Assembly (NCBI GenBank): GCA_026392325.1
Contig: JAPLCH010000144.1
Coordinates: forward strand, 1 to 11,590
Length of the DNA: 11,590 bases
Reading direction: 5' to 3'
Source: Solirubrobacterales bacterium
Lineage (GTDB): Bacteria > Actinomycetota > Thermoleophilia > Solirubrobacterales > Solirubrobacteraceae
Positions 1-6,675 of this stretch are shown piece after piece (position 1 is the stretch's first letter; every line of letters starts with the position of its first letter). The notes below the pieces were generated by a model. The model was given only the letters and a program-made list of their open reading frames with translations. It was not told the origin of the DNA and ran no database searches. Both the position numbers and the translations under genes were made by a program.

Positions 1-847
1 CGATCAAGCGCTGTACAAGTTCCTCTGGCGCGCTGGCTCCGGAGGTGATGCCCACAGTTTTCTTCCCCTCAAGCCACTCTTCGCGCACTTCGCCCTCATT
101 GTCAATCAGGTAGGAGTCCGTCCCCAAGTCCCGTGTCACGTCAACCAGTCGGTTGGAGTTGGACGAGTTGCGTGAGCCAATGACGAGCACGAGGTCGCAA
201 AGGGTTGCGAGTTTCTTGACGGCAAGCTGACGGTTGGTCGTGGCGTAACAAATGTCATCAAGCTTTGGCGTGGTTATCTGCGGAAACCGTTCTTTGAGGC
301 GGGCGATGATCGCATCGGTCTCATCAACGGAGAGAGTTGTCTGGGTTACCAGAGCGAGTCGGTCGTCCTGGCTGTAGGTCAGCTCGTCAACATCTGCCTC
401 TGTCTCTACAAGCACGATCGAGTCTGGAGCCTCTCCCATGGTTCCCTCAACTTCCTCGTGACCTGCGTGACCGACGAGAATTACGGTGTAGCCGTCCTCG
501 GCAAACCGTTTGGCCTCATGGTGGACTTTGGTCACCAGCGGGCATGTCGCGTCAATTGTCTGCAAACCACGGGCAGCTGCGTCCGAGTGAACGGCCGGGG
601 AGACTCCGTGGGCAGAGAAGACGGTCACTGCGCCTTCGGGAATCTCATCGGATAGCTCGTCAACAAAGATCGCTCCTTTGGAGCGAAGTTGTTCCACAAC
701 ATGCTTGTTGTGGACTATTTCCTTACGGACATAAACTGGCGCGCCATGCTCGGCGAGTGCACGCTCGACTGTCACGACCGCGCGGTCAACGCCAGCGCAG
801 TAACCGCGTGGCGCAGCGAGAAGGAGTGTTTCGGGAGCGTTTGCCAT
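1..847 (-). CDS. ispH: 4-hydroxy-3-methylbut-2-enyl diphosphate reductase (IspH/LytB), 3' end cut by window edge
   Basis: IspH is the last enzyme of the MEP isoprenoid pathway. It is a cytosolic [4Fe-4S] enzyme that reduces HMBPP to IPP and DMAPP. My translation from the ATG at 847 opens with MANAPETLLLAAPRGYCAGV and reads without a stop for 282 codons to the left edge. The three cluster cysteines of the family are present: C17 (GYCAGV), C102 (DATCPLV) and C200 (DDICYATTNRQ). The substrate-site residues H46 (IVHNKHV), H80 (SAHGVS) and H130/E132 (GHAGHEEVEG) are also there. The family is about 310-320 residues long, so roughly 30-40 C-terminal residues lie outside the window. It sits 33 nt after the stop of the small membrane protein gene and is probably the third gene of the acyl-CoA dehydrogenase operon. 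No strong Shine-Dalgarno is visible before this ATG, but the start fits the family N-terminus. Confidence 0.97.
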   Translation of the reverse strand, partial: MANAPETLLLAAPRGYCAGVDRAVVTVERALAEHGAPVYVRKEIVHNKHVVEQLRSKGAIFVDELSDEIPEGAVTVFSAHGVSPAVHSDAAARGLQTIDATCPLVTKVHHEAKRFAEDGYTVILVGHAGHEEVEGTMGEAPDSIVLVETEADVDELTYSQDDRLALVTQTTLSVDETDAIIARLKERFPQITTPKLDDICYATTNRQLAVKKLATLCDLVLVIGSRNSSNSNRLVDVTRDLGTDSYLIDNEGEVREEWLEGKKTVGITSGASAPEELVQRLI

Positions 848-880
848 CTGAAGGATGAGTCTAAGGGGATACGGCCCCGG

Positions 881-1078
881 CTACCGAGGAGTTGTCTTGG
901 CGGGCAGAGTTGTCCGTCCATCCCCGTCAGGAATCGGCAGAGAATCGGTTACGACCAGAACGATGAAGACAGTCGCAATCAGCAGCTGAACAATCAGTAC
1001 AACCAGAAGCATCGGGACGCGTCTGCGACCCTCGGCCTCGGGCGTCAGTCGTTCGCCGTCGCCTGATCCAGCAGCCAT
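881..1078 (-). CDS. small single-span membrane protein, unknown function
   Basis: A 65-residue protein that I do not recognise. It has a hydrophilic N-terminus with an arginine cluster (residues 18-20, GRRRV). One long hydrophobic segment follows at about residues 22-44 (MLLVVLIVQLLIATVFIVLVV), then a short polar tail with Asp, Pro and Thr. By the positive-inside rule the N-terminus should be cytoplasmic. The start overlaps the last 34 nt of the acyl-CoA dehydrogenase gene in another frame. A GAGAAG stretch about 6 nt upstream could be the ribosome binding site. ispH begins 33 nt after its stop. The clean membrane helix and its fit between two co-oriented genes are the reasons to call it. Short length and lack of a recognised family are the reasons for caution. 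Confidence 0.6.
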   Translation of the reverse strand: MAAGSGDGERLTPEAEGRRRVPMLLVVLIVQLLIATVFIVLVVTDSLPIPDGDGRTTLPAKTTPR

Positions 1079-2340
1079 GCAAACTTCTCGCGGGCCGCCT
1101 CACGACGCGTCGGGATGTGCTCGGTTGGCACACCGTCAGACGGCGCCTCATAGGTCCGAAGGATCTGGCGGGCCACTGATGCGCGATGAACCTCGTCAGG
1201 GCCGTCATAGAACCTGGCAGCACGCGCGTAGCGGTACATCTGTTCAAGTGGAAGATCTGTTGAGTATCCGAGCGAGCCATGGATCTGAAGTGCACGGTCG
1301 ATCACATCGTGAAGGACTGTTGCGCCAAAGAACTTGATCAGTGAAATGTCGCGCCGGGCTGCCATGACACCTTCTGTGTCCATCTTCCAAGCAGCGTGAA
1401 GTGTCATCAGCCGCGCTGCCTGAATCTGGGCTGCACTGTCGGCGATCCAGTTCTGAACGGTCTCCTTCTCGGAAAGCAGAGAACCGTGCGAGTAGCGCAC
1501 GAGCGAGCGCTCGCAGAGCATGTCGAATGCACGTTGCGCAACGCCAAGCCAGCGCATGCAGTGATGGATCCGACCTGGGTAGAGCCGCTGCTGGCTGATC
1601 AGGAACCCAGCACCTTCTGCGCCAAGCAAGGCTTCAGGTCCCAGACGCACATCGTTGTAGACGATCTCAGAGTGCCCTGCGAGGAATCCAAACCGTTCCT
1701 CCGGGTGCTCCATGGTCGGAACGTCGCGAATGATGTCAAGCCCTGGCGTGTCGGTCGGGACAATGAACACTGAGGCGCGCGGGTGTGGCCGAGCGTCCGG
1801 ATCAGAAACTGCCATCACGATCAGGAAGTCCGCCATCGAACCGTTTGTCGTGAACCACTTGCGGCCGTTGAGAACCCAACCGTCGCCGTCCTTGACAGCA
1901 CGGGTCTTGAGCAGAGTCGGATCGGAACCGGCACTGTCCGGCTCTGTCATTGAGAAGGCTGAGTGAATGTCTCCGTTGAGCAGCGGGTACAGGTAACGGT
2001 CCTTCTGTTCCTGGGTTCCTGCCATGGCGATGATCTCTGAGTTGCCAGAGTCGGGAGCTTGATTGCCGAAAGCGAAGGGTGCCAATGGTGAGGTGCCGAG
2101 GATCTCGTGCATCAATCCCAGCTTGAGCTGGCCGAACCCTTGACCGCCAAGTTCAGGGTCAAGGTGTGCTGCCCAAAGACCGCGCTCCCTGACCTGTGCC
2201 TGCAGGGGAAGGAAGAGTTCCTTGACCTGCGCAAGGCTCAGATCAAGCGTCTCCATGGGCCAGATCTCTTCGCGCACGAAGGTGGCCATCCAGTCAAGCT
2301 GCTCCTGAAATTCCGGATCCGTTGAGAAGTCCCAAGCCAT
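1045..2340 (-). CDS. acyl-CoA dehydrogenase family protein (FadE/ACAD10-11-like)
   Basis: A flavoenzyme of about 431 residues that would oxidise an acyl-CoA to the 2-enoyl-CoA in beta-oxidation or a related CoA pathway. The start is set at 2340 (MAWDFSTDPEFQEQLDW), which is the usual N-terminus of this actinobacterial subfamily. The frame is open further upstream to 2457, but those 39 residues look unrelated to the family and would overlap the divergent gene. Domains in order: N-terminal helical domain; FAD/substrate beta-domain with FSMTEPDSAGSDP and GRKWFTTNG; C-terminal helical domain with QIHGSLGYSTDLPLEQMYRYARAAR-type signature and YDGPDEVHR. The acid in YDG is Asp (about D379), where medium-chain enzymes have Glu; ACAD10/11-like proteins share this Asp. 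Substrate length cannot be read from sequence. It is first in the operon with the small membrane protein and ispH, and diverges from the WS/DGAT gene over 110 bp. Confidence 0.95.
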   Translation of the reverse strand: MAWDFSTDPEFQEQLDWMATFVREEIWPMETLDLSLAQVKELFLPLQAQVRERGLWAAHLDPELGGQGFGQLKLGLMHEILGTSPLAPFAFGNQAPDSGNSEIIAMAGTQEQKDRYLYPLLNGDIHSAFSMTEPDSAGSDPTLLKTRAVKDGDGWVLNGRKWFTTNGSMADFLIVMAVSDPDARPHPRASVFIVPTDTPGLDIIRDVPTMEHPEERFGFLAGHSEIVYNDVRLGPEALLGAEGAGFLISQQRLYPGRIHHCMRWLGVAQRAFDMLCERSLVRYSHGSLLSEKETVQNWIADSAAQIQAARLMTLHAAWKMDTEGVMAARRDISLIKFFGATVLHDVIDRALQIHGSLGYSTDLPLEQMYRYARAARFYDGPDEVHRASVARQILRTYEAPSDGVPTEHIPTRREAAREKFAWLLDQATAND

Positions 2341-2450
2341 TCTTCGCGGAACACTAGCCCTGTTGAGCGCGGAGCGCTGCCCGACTTCTGCGGGAACCAT
2401 GAATCGCAGGTAGGCTGTGGCCTCCGTCACCAACAAGTTCGGGTGAGCAA

Positions 2451-4202
2451 ATGGCACAACAACATCTGGACAGACTTACTGCAGTTGACGCATCCTTCCT
2501 CGCGCAAGAGGGATCGAACTCCCACATGCATATTGGCGCGGTCATTCTCGTCGAGGGCAAGGCCCCTCCGTTTGAGGAGTTCATTGAGCACATCCAGAGC
2601 CGACTTCAGCTGGTGCCGCGTTACCGACAGAAGCTCGCTTTCCCCCCTGGGGACAGCGGACGGCCGCTTTGGGTTGATGATCCGAACTTCAACATCTCGT
2701 ACCACGTGCGCCATACGGCCCTTCCCCACCCGGGAAGCGAGGAGCAACTCCTTCAGCTCGCTGCGCGCATTGCCTCACAGCAGCTTGATCGCAGCAAGCC
2801 ACTCTGGGAAATGTGGATCATTGAAGGGCTTGAGGACAACCGCTTCGCCCTGATCAACAAGACTCACCACGCTCTTGTGGATGGCGTTTCGGGAGTTGAC
2901 TTGGCGACCGTTCTTTTTGATCTGGAGCAGTACCCGGATTTCAGCGGCTTCGCTGTCGAACCGTGGAGTCCGCGCCCGGAGCCTTCTGCAGCTGAGCTTG
3001 TCGCAGCTGGCCTTCGCGACGCCGCCAGGGGTGTGTTCAGCATCGCAAGCCGCGCCCTGCGCATCGCCCAGCGTCCTGACAAGGCGATCGAAACTGCACG
3101 CGAGGCCGTTGAAGGCGTTGGGGAGCTTGCTTGGGCCGGCCTCAATCCCGCTCCCCCAAGTCCGCTGAATGTCGAGATTGGTCCCCACCGTCGCCTGGCT
3201 GTCGCCCGGGAGCAACTGGAGGATTTCAAGACCGTCAAGAACGCATTTGGCGGAACCGTCAATGATGTTGTACTGACCTGCGTTTCCGGTGCCCTGCGCA
3301 ATTGGCTTCACGCCCGCGGAGTCCGCACCGAAGGGCTGGAGCTCAGAGCCCTCGTCCCCGTCTCCATTAGGACTGAGGGCGAACACGGTGCGCTTGGAAA
3401 CAGAATCACCGTGATGCGTGGACCTCTCCCCGTCTACATCAAGGATCCAGTCGCCCGCCTGCGCTTTGTCAAGCAGGCAATGGACGGGCTCAAGGAGAGC
3501 AAGCAGGCGGTCGGAGCTGAGGTGCTGGCAGGTGTCCAACAGATGGCGCCTCCAACGAACGTGCTCGGACAGAAGCTCGTTGGTCTATATCCCATCGCGT
3601 TCCTTCCGAAGGACCATTCGCTAGCCGTGGCGATCATGTCCTACGACGGCGAGGTCAACTTTGGACTCCTCGCTGATTACGACGCAGTCCCAGATGTTGA
3701 GGAGCTCACTCAGGGAATCTCTGATTCTCTCGCTGAGCTTGTCCGTCTCGCTCACAAGCGTGGGAAGCAGCCTGTCCGTGAAGCAACGACGGTGAAGACG
3801 AAGAAGATCGTCAAGGCAACCAAGAAATCTGCCAAGAAGGCAAAGACTCAGGCCAAAGAGAAGCGTGAGCCAGTTGCGACGCCCGAAGCGCCAGCCAAGA
3901 AGTCTGCGGCCAAGCAGAAGAAGTCAAAGAAGAAGGCCGCGGTCGCCAAGACCGTCGCAAAGCCAAAGGCCACAGCAAAGAAGGCCACTGCGGTCAAGGC
4001 CCCCGCGCGAGTCGCAGCCCCCAAGGCAGCTGTCGCTCGACCAGCGGTTTCGAAGAACTCAACTCCAGTGAGCCCGATTGCAGCGGACGGAAGTCACGCA
4101 CCAAGTTTGGGCCTGCCTCCCGCCGGTTCGACAAGAAGCACCACCGGCCCAGCAGCCGAGATGCGCGCGGCCCGCAGGGCCGCCCGCCGCACAAAAGCCT
4201 GA
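2451..4202 (+). CDS. WS/DGAT-family acyltransferase with C-terminal lysine/alanine-rich tail
   Basis: A 583-residue protein of the bacterial wax ester synthase/diacylglycerol acyltransferase family. These proteins transfer acyl groups from acyl-CoA to alcohols or diacylglycerol at the membrane/lipid droplet surface. The N-terminus (LDRLTAVDASFL) and the catalytic HHALVDG motif (139-145) are intact. PLWE (117-120) and GGTVNDVVL with N271/D272 are present, as is the C-terminal block LVGLYPIAFLPKDHSLAVAI...DYDAVPD. Between residues 366 and 376 the sequence runs APPTNVLGQKL; family members normally have about 25-30 more residues here, including an NVPGP motif. The core ends near residue 436. Residues 436-583 are a low-complexity tail of Lys/Ala/Pro repeats (KKSAKKAK, AKPKATAKKA) ending in RAARRAARRTKA, like histone H1 or AlgP tails. 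A GGTGAG a few bases upstream may be the RBS. Family call is firm; activity is uncertain because of the gap. Confidence 0.93.
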   Translation: MAQQHLDRLTAVDASFLAQEGSNSHMHIGAVILVEGKAPPFEEFIEHIQSRLQLVPRYRQKLAFPPGDSGRPLWVDDPNFNISYHVRHTALPHPGSEEQLLQLAARIASQQLDRSKPLWEMWIIEGLEDNRFALINKTHHALVDGVSGVDLATVLFDLEQYPDFSGFAVEPWSPRPEPSAAELVAAGLRDAARGVFSIASRALRIAQRPDKAIETAREAVEGVGELAWAGLNPAPPSPLNVEIGPHRRLAVAREQLEDFKTVKNAFGGTVNDVVLTCVSGALRNWLHARGVRTEGLELRALVPVSIRTEGEHGALGNRITVMRGPLPVYIKDPVARLRFVKQAMDGLKESKQAVGAEVLAGVQQMAPPTNVLGQKLVGLYPIAFLPKDHSLAVAIMSYDGEVNFGLLADYDAVPDVEELTQGISDSLAELVRLAHKRGKQPVREATTVKTKKIVKATKKSAKKAKTQAKEKREPVATPEAPAKKSAAKQKKSKKKAAVAKTVAKPKATAKKATAVKAPARVAAPKAAVARPAVSKNSTPVSPIAADGSHAPSLGLPPAGSTRSTTGPAAEMRAARRAARRTKA

Positions 4203-4260
4203 CCCCTCTCTAACAGCAAGCCGCAGAGTCGAATTCGGCTAGCCACTGGACGCCCCACAC

Positions 4261-4325
4261 GGGTCGTCGGGTCTTCGCCTCCGACAAACGTGGCAGTTAA
4301 GAGGTGCAGTCGGAGCCGATGCCCG
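4261..4325. repeat. palindromic repeat unit, copy 1 (65 nt)
   Basis: First of two direct repeats in the convergent gap between the WS/DGAT and MIP18-family genes. It matches copy 2 at 64 of 65 positions; the single difference is gagccgat here against gaggcgat there. Within the unit, GTCGGGTCTTCGCCTCCGAC (4266-4285) faces an imperfect inverse copy beginning GTCGGAGCCGATGCCCG (4309-4325) across a 23-nt loop (AAACGTGGCAGTTAAGAGGTGCA without the first or last arm bases). The one difference from copy 2 breaks a base pair, so this arm is the degenerate one. Confidence 0.9.
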
Positions 4326-4375
4326 CACTCCCAAAGAAGCGACAAGGTCAAGCTCGGCCCACAGATGACTACAAA

Positions 4376-4449
4376 GGGGTCGTCGGGTCTTCGCCTCCGA
4401 CAAACGTGGCAGTTAAGAGGTGCAGTCGGAGGCGATGCCCGACGGCCCC
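4376..4449. repeat. palindromic repeat unit, copy 2, with 25-26 nt inverted arms
   Basis: Second copy of the 65-nt repeat (repeat proper 4377-4441), starting 116 nt after the first. Its arms extend further. The left arm 4376-4401 starts GGGGTCGTCGGG and ends CGCCTCCGAC. The right arm 4425-4449 starts GTCGGAGGCG and ends CCCGACGGCCCC. They pair almost throughout, with a 23-nt loop from 4402 to 4424. Each arm also contains its own GTCGG...CCGAC mini-hairpin, so two folds are possible. The right arm ends 12 nt before the stop codon of the MIP18-family gene. It could serve as a bidirectional transcription stop, but there is no T-tract; a REP-like or MITE-like mobile repeat is equally possible. 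Confidence 0.85.
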
Positions 4450-4461
4450 ACTACGAAACCG

Positions 4462-4758
4462 TCAGTAACCGAGCGCGAACTTTGCGTCTTCGCTCATCAT
4501 TTCTGGAGTCCAAGGCGGCGCGAACACCATTGTCGGTGTCACCTCTTCAACCCCTTCGAGCTCCCCAACGAATTCTTTCATCTGCTCTGACACTTGCGGC
4601 CCAATTGGGCAGGCTGGAGTAGTCAGGGTGAATGTCACACCGATATTTCCGCCGTCAACCGCAATTTCGTAGACCAGACCAAGTTCGACAAAGTCGAGAC
4701 CGAGTTCCGGATCAATCACGTTTGTGAGCGCTTCCCATACTTGTTCATCAGTTGGCAT
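4462..4758 (-). CDS. MIP18/DUF59 family protein (SufT/PaaD-like Fe-S cluster assembly factor)
   Basis: A 98-residue cytosolic protein of the MIP18 (DUF59) family, whose members (SufT, PaaD-type, eukaryotic CIA2) help mature iron-sulfur proteins. It shows the family landmarks: DPELGLDFVELGLVY (residues 16-30), the conserved cysteine in TPACP (C50), and the C-terminal PPWTPEMMSEDAKFALG. The length is typical of the stand-alone domain. It is a single-gene unit: the next gene on this side diverges (fxsA, about 70 bp away) and its 3' end faces the palindromic repeats. There is no suf operon beside it in the window, so the exact name (SufT or other) is left open. Confidence 0.93.
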   Translation of the reverse strand: MPTDEQVWEALTNVIDPELGLDFVELGLVYEIAVDGGNIGVTFTLTTPACPIGPQVSEQMKEFVGELEGVEEVTPTMVFAPPWTPEMMSEDAKFALGY

Positions 4759-4778
4759 AAGGCGAGATTAGCGGGAGA

Positions 4779-4793
4779 CGGCCGCGACGGCCG
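4779..4793. promoter_or_regulatory. perfect GC-rich inverted repeat in the MIP18/fxsA divergent gap
   Basis: CGGCCGCGACGGCCG lies in the roughly 70-bp gap between the divergent MIP18-family and fxsA genes. It is two CGGCCG hexamers, each itself a palindrome, separated by CGA. It can form a 6-bp hairpin or act as a dyad operator for both genes. GC-rich DNA produces such short dyads by chance, so the regulatory reading is only tentative. I see no convincing -35/-10 pair in this gap. Confidence 0.25.
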
Positions 4794-4829
4794 GAATGGC
4801 GGCTTGACCTCCTAATGTGTTGGGAGCAG

Positions 4830-5294
4830 ATGGTCGTCATTGCCCTCATAGTCATCCCGCTTGCGGAGCTCTTCGTGATCATTCAGGTTGGGGGTCTGAT
4901 CGGTGCCATTCCGACGATTCTTCTGCTGTTGACATTTTCGATTGCGGGGGCATGGCTCGTCAAGCGGGAGGGGAGCGCCGCATGGGAGCGCTTCAGCAAG
5001 GCAATTCAGGCCGGGCGCGTTCCCGCGAAGGAAACAGCCGACGGGGCCATATTGCTTGTCGCCGGAGCGCTTCTGATTACACCCGGCTTCCTGACGGATA
5101 CGTTTGGGATTCTTCTGCTCCTCCCCCCTGTTCGGGCGTTCGTCAGGACATTCGCGACCGCCCGATTCATTCGCGGGAGCTGGGTTGGAATGACAGTTGG
5201 CGGAGCAGCATCCGCTGGGAACGCATGGCAGTCACGCCGTGGCAGAACGCCTGATGGGGATTCACAGCAACCTGCTCCACGCCAGACCTACTGA
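4830..5294 (+). CDS. fxsA: FxsA family membrane protein
   Basis: About 154 residues, homologous to FxsA, an inner-membrane protein first described in E. coli as a suppressor of F exclusion of phage T7; its cellular role is poorly known. Hydrophobic segments lie at about residues 1-20, 23-44 and 72-100. The most conserved family motif, PGFLTD, is at residues 85-90 (LLITPGFLTDTFGILLLLPPVR). The C-terminal ~45 residues are polar and Arg/Gln/Pro-rich, presumably cytoplasmic. The start at 4830 is chosen because a GGGAG (4822-4826) precedes it and the product then begins at the usual hydrophobic segment. An in-frame ATG at 4815 adds five residues (MCWEQ) and cannot be excluded. The sigma-factor gene begins 47 bp downstream on the same strand, so co-transcription is possible. 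Confidence 0.92.
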   Translation: MVVIALIVIPLAELFVIIQVGGLIGAIPTILLLLTFSIAGAWLVKREGSAAWERFSKAIQAGRVPAKETADGAILLVAGALLITPGFLTDTFGILLLLPPVRAFVRTFATARFIRGSWVGMTVGGAASAGNAWQSRRGRTPDGDSQQPAPRQTY

Positions 5295-5341
5295 GAGGGC
5301 CAGCTGGAGCCGGGGAATCACGCGGGAAAGGATCCTTGTTG

Positions 5342-6043
5342 ATGCCAAGACGCATTCCATGGTCTGAGTCTGACCTGCCCTACTTCGACGTTGACACTCT
5401 TGCCGACCTCTTCGTTCAGGCCAGGCGCAAAGGTGATGTTCAGGGAGCCGCAGCCATCATGCGCACGCTCGCAGGGAAGATGTTCTCGGCCCTGATGTCA
5501 AATGCTCGGAACAAGATGCAACAGGGAGAATCCGACCCGGAGTCGATTGCAAGCGAAACCATCCTTCGCGCGGTCCAAGGTGCTCTTACATCCGCAAAGA
5601 CTTTCCGCGGGACTACACGCAACGAAGTTTTCGCTTACGTCTACCAAATCCAGCGCAATGTCATCAACGATTACCGCGACAAGGAAAGCCGACGGAGAGG
5701 CATCGCCTTCACCGTTTCACTTGACAACAAGGTTGACGACGATGGAGCGGCAAGCAGTTGGGACCATCCCGATGACGAGGATGGCTACATCGAGACGGTT
5801 GCCGAGGACTTCATTGACCATGTGATGGCGACGTTCAATCCGACTCATCGTCAGATCATCCACCTGCGCTACATCGCCGGTTATCCATCCAAGGACACGG
5901 CGCGCCTGACGAATACGACTGCGAACAATGTTGACCAGGTCATGCGGAGATTCAAAAAGGCTCTTGCTGCAGCATGGGCTGATTCCGAGGATCCCGGCGG
6001 AACCGACGGCGATACTGGGCATAATGGTGATGAGGACTCATGA
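5342..6043 (+). CDS. ECF-like sigma-70 family RNA polymerase sigma factor
   Basis: A 233-residue protein with a two-domain sigma architecture. The sigma-2-like part covers about residues 18-120. Its end, FAYVYQIQRNVINDYRDKESRRRG (97-120), resembles regions 2.3-2.4, which melt and read the -10 element. A short acidic linker follows (about 130-152). The sigma-4-like part covers about residues 155-211 (FNPTHRQIIHLRYIAGYPSKDTARLTNTTANNVDQVMRRFKKAL), the helix-turn-helix for the -35 element. The last ~22 residues are acidic (Asp/Glu/Gly). ATG 5342 is preferred over TTG 5336 because an AAAGGA sequence sits about 9 nt upstream. The stop overlaps the next gene by ATGA. The following HTH and ImmA-type protease genes suggest that this sigma factor is held inactive and released by proteolysis; that role is inferred. 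No zinc anti-sigma gene is adjacent. Confidence 0.85.
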   Translation: MPRRIPWSESDLPYFDVDTLADLFVQARRKGDVQGAAAIMRTLAGKMFSALMSNARNKMQQGESDPESIASETILRAVQGALTSAKTFRGTTRNEVFAYVYQIQRNVINDYRDKESRRRGIAFTVSLDNKVDDDGAASSWDHPDDEDGYIETVAEDFIDHVMATFNPTHRQIIHLRYIAGYPSKDTARLTNTTANNVDQVMRRFKKALAAAWADSEDPGGTDGDTGHNGDEDS

Positions 6044-6675
6044 GCAACGTTGACGAACGATTCGAGCAGTACACGGCTGCCGCCAGGGCGGGCGCTCAGG
6101 TTGACCCAACATCTCTTGTTGAAGGCCTGACTCAGGACGAGCAAAGGGAGCTGACTCTTCGGCTGACCAAGTTCGACAACCTCAGCTCCGAGGCTCAAAG
6201 TCTCGCCAACACCAACAACCCAATCCTTGATCGTGTGGCGCGTTCAGCCTCCGGACTCTCCGGCATCTGGCCAGCGCTCCTCCCACGTCTGCGTGAGGAA
6301 GCATCACTCGACCGTGAGCAGCTTGCGCAGCGGCTTGCCAATGAGCTTGGACATCCGGAGTCTGTTGAGAAGTTTGAGACCTACTACCACCAGCTGGAGT
6401 GGGGCAGCCTTCCGGCCACCAATGTTGACCCGAGTGTTGTGAAGGCACTTGCTGACATTCTCGACACGGACGCTGATGAACTGTATGAGTCGGGCACCGC
6501 GGGCGTAAACGATTGGACCAAGCGGATCAAGCGGAGTCAAGGTGGGCCGCTGCCAAAACGTGCTTTTGCGCGACTCGTTGGTGAGTCAAAGCCAATGACT
6601 GTCAACGACAGCGAATTCGATCCGCCCAAGGCCGCCGACTGGGACGACACAGACCGCCTTTTCCTGGGGGGATGA
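6040..6675 (+). CDS. XRE-type helix-turn-helix protein, candidate regulator/anti-sigma partner
   Basis: A 211-residue soluble protein in the middle of the sigma/protease set. Residues 1-75 are polar and helical (GLTQDEQRELTLRL...) and unrecognised. Residues 80-149 look like an XRE/Cro-type domain: LLPRLREEASLDREQLAQRL, then ELGHPESVEKFETYYHQLEWG and VDPSVVKALADILDTDADEL, a pattern familiar from LREARGLSREELA...VDEL domains. The C-terminus (150-211) is polar, with basic then acidic patches, and could be a flexible cleavage or binding segment. It starts inside the sigma gene's stop (ATGA overlap, with GAGGA just upstream), and its own stop overlaps the protease gene in the same way. By analogy with ImmR/ImmA and DdrO/IrrE it is the likely protease substrate. 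Whether it binds DNA, the sigma factor or both cannot be told from sequence. Confidence 0.75.
   Translation: MSNVDERFEQYTAAARAGAQVDPTSLVEGLTQDEQRELTLRLTKFDNLSSEAQSLANTNNPILDRVARSASGLSGIWPALLPRLREEASLDREQLAQRLANELGHPESVEKFETYYHQLEWGSLPATNVDPSVVKALADILDTDADELYESGTAGVNDWTKRIKRSQGGPLPKRAFARLVGESKPMTVNDSEFDPPKAADWDDTDRLFLGG

Noticed and set aside
337..858. 173-codon open frame on the plus strand opposite ispH
   Set aside because: Arg/Ser/Pro-rich shadow; the minus strand encodes IspH with all three cluster cysteines.
2341..2457. N-terminal extension of the acyl-CoA dehydrogenase to an upstream start at 2457
   Set aside because: The extra 39 residues do not look like the family, would overlap the start of the divergent WS/DGAT gene, and MAWDFSTDPEF at 2340 is the familiar start.
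2775..3539. 254-codon open frame on the minus strand inside the WS/DGAT gene
   Set aside because: Antisense shadow; the plus-strand frame carries the HHxxxDG and other family motifs.
4224..4240. Near-palindrome around GTCGAATTCGGC just after the WS/DGAT stop
   Set aside because: No loop for a hairpin, short, and no supporting context; likely chance.
4261..4441. Minimal CRISPR array (two repeats with a 51-nt spacer)
   Set aside because: Only two copies, the unit is 65 nt with a long inner palindrome and loop, and there are no cas genes.
4261..4449. Integron attC or other recombination sites
   Set aside because: The arms are palindromic, but I cannot identify the R and L boxes of attC, and there is no integrase or cassette structure in the window.
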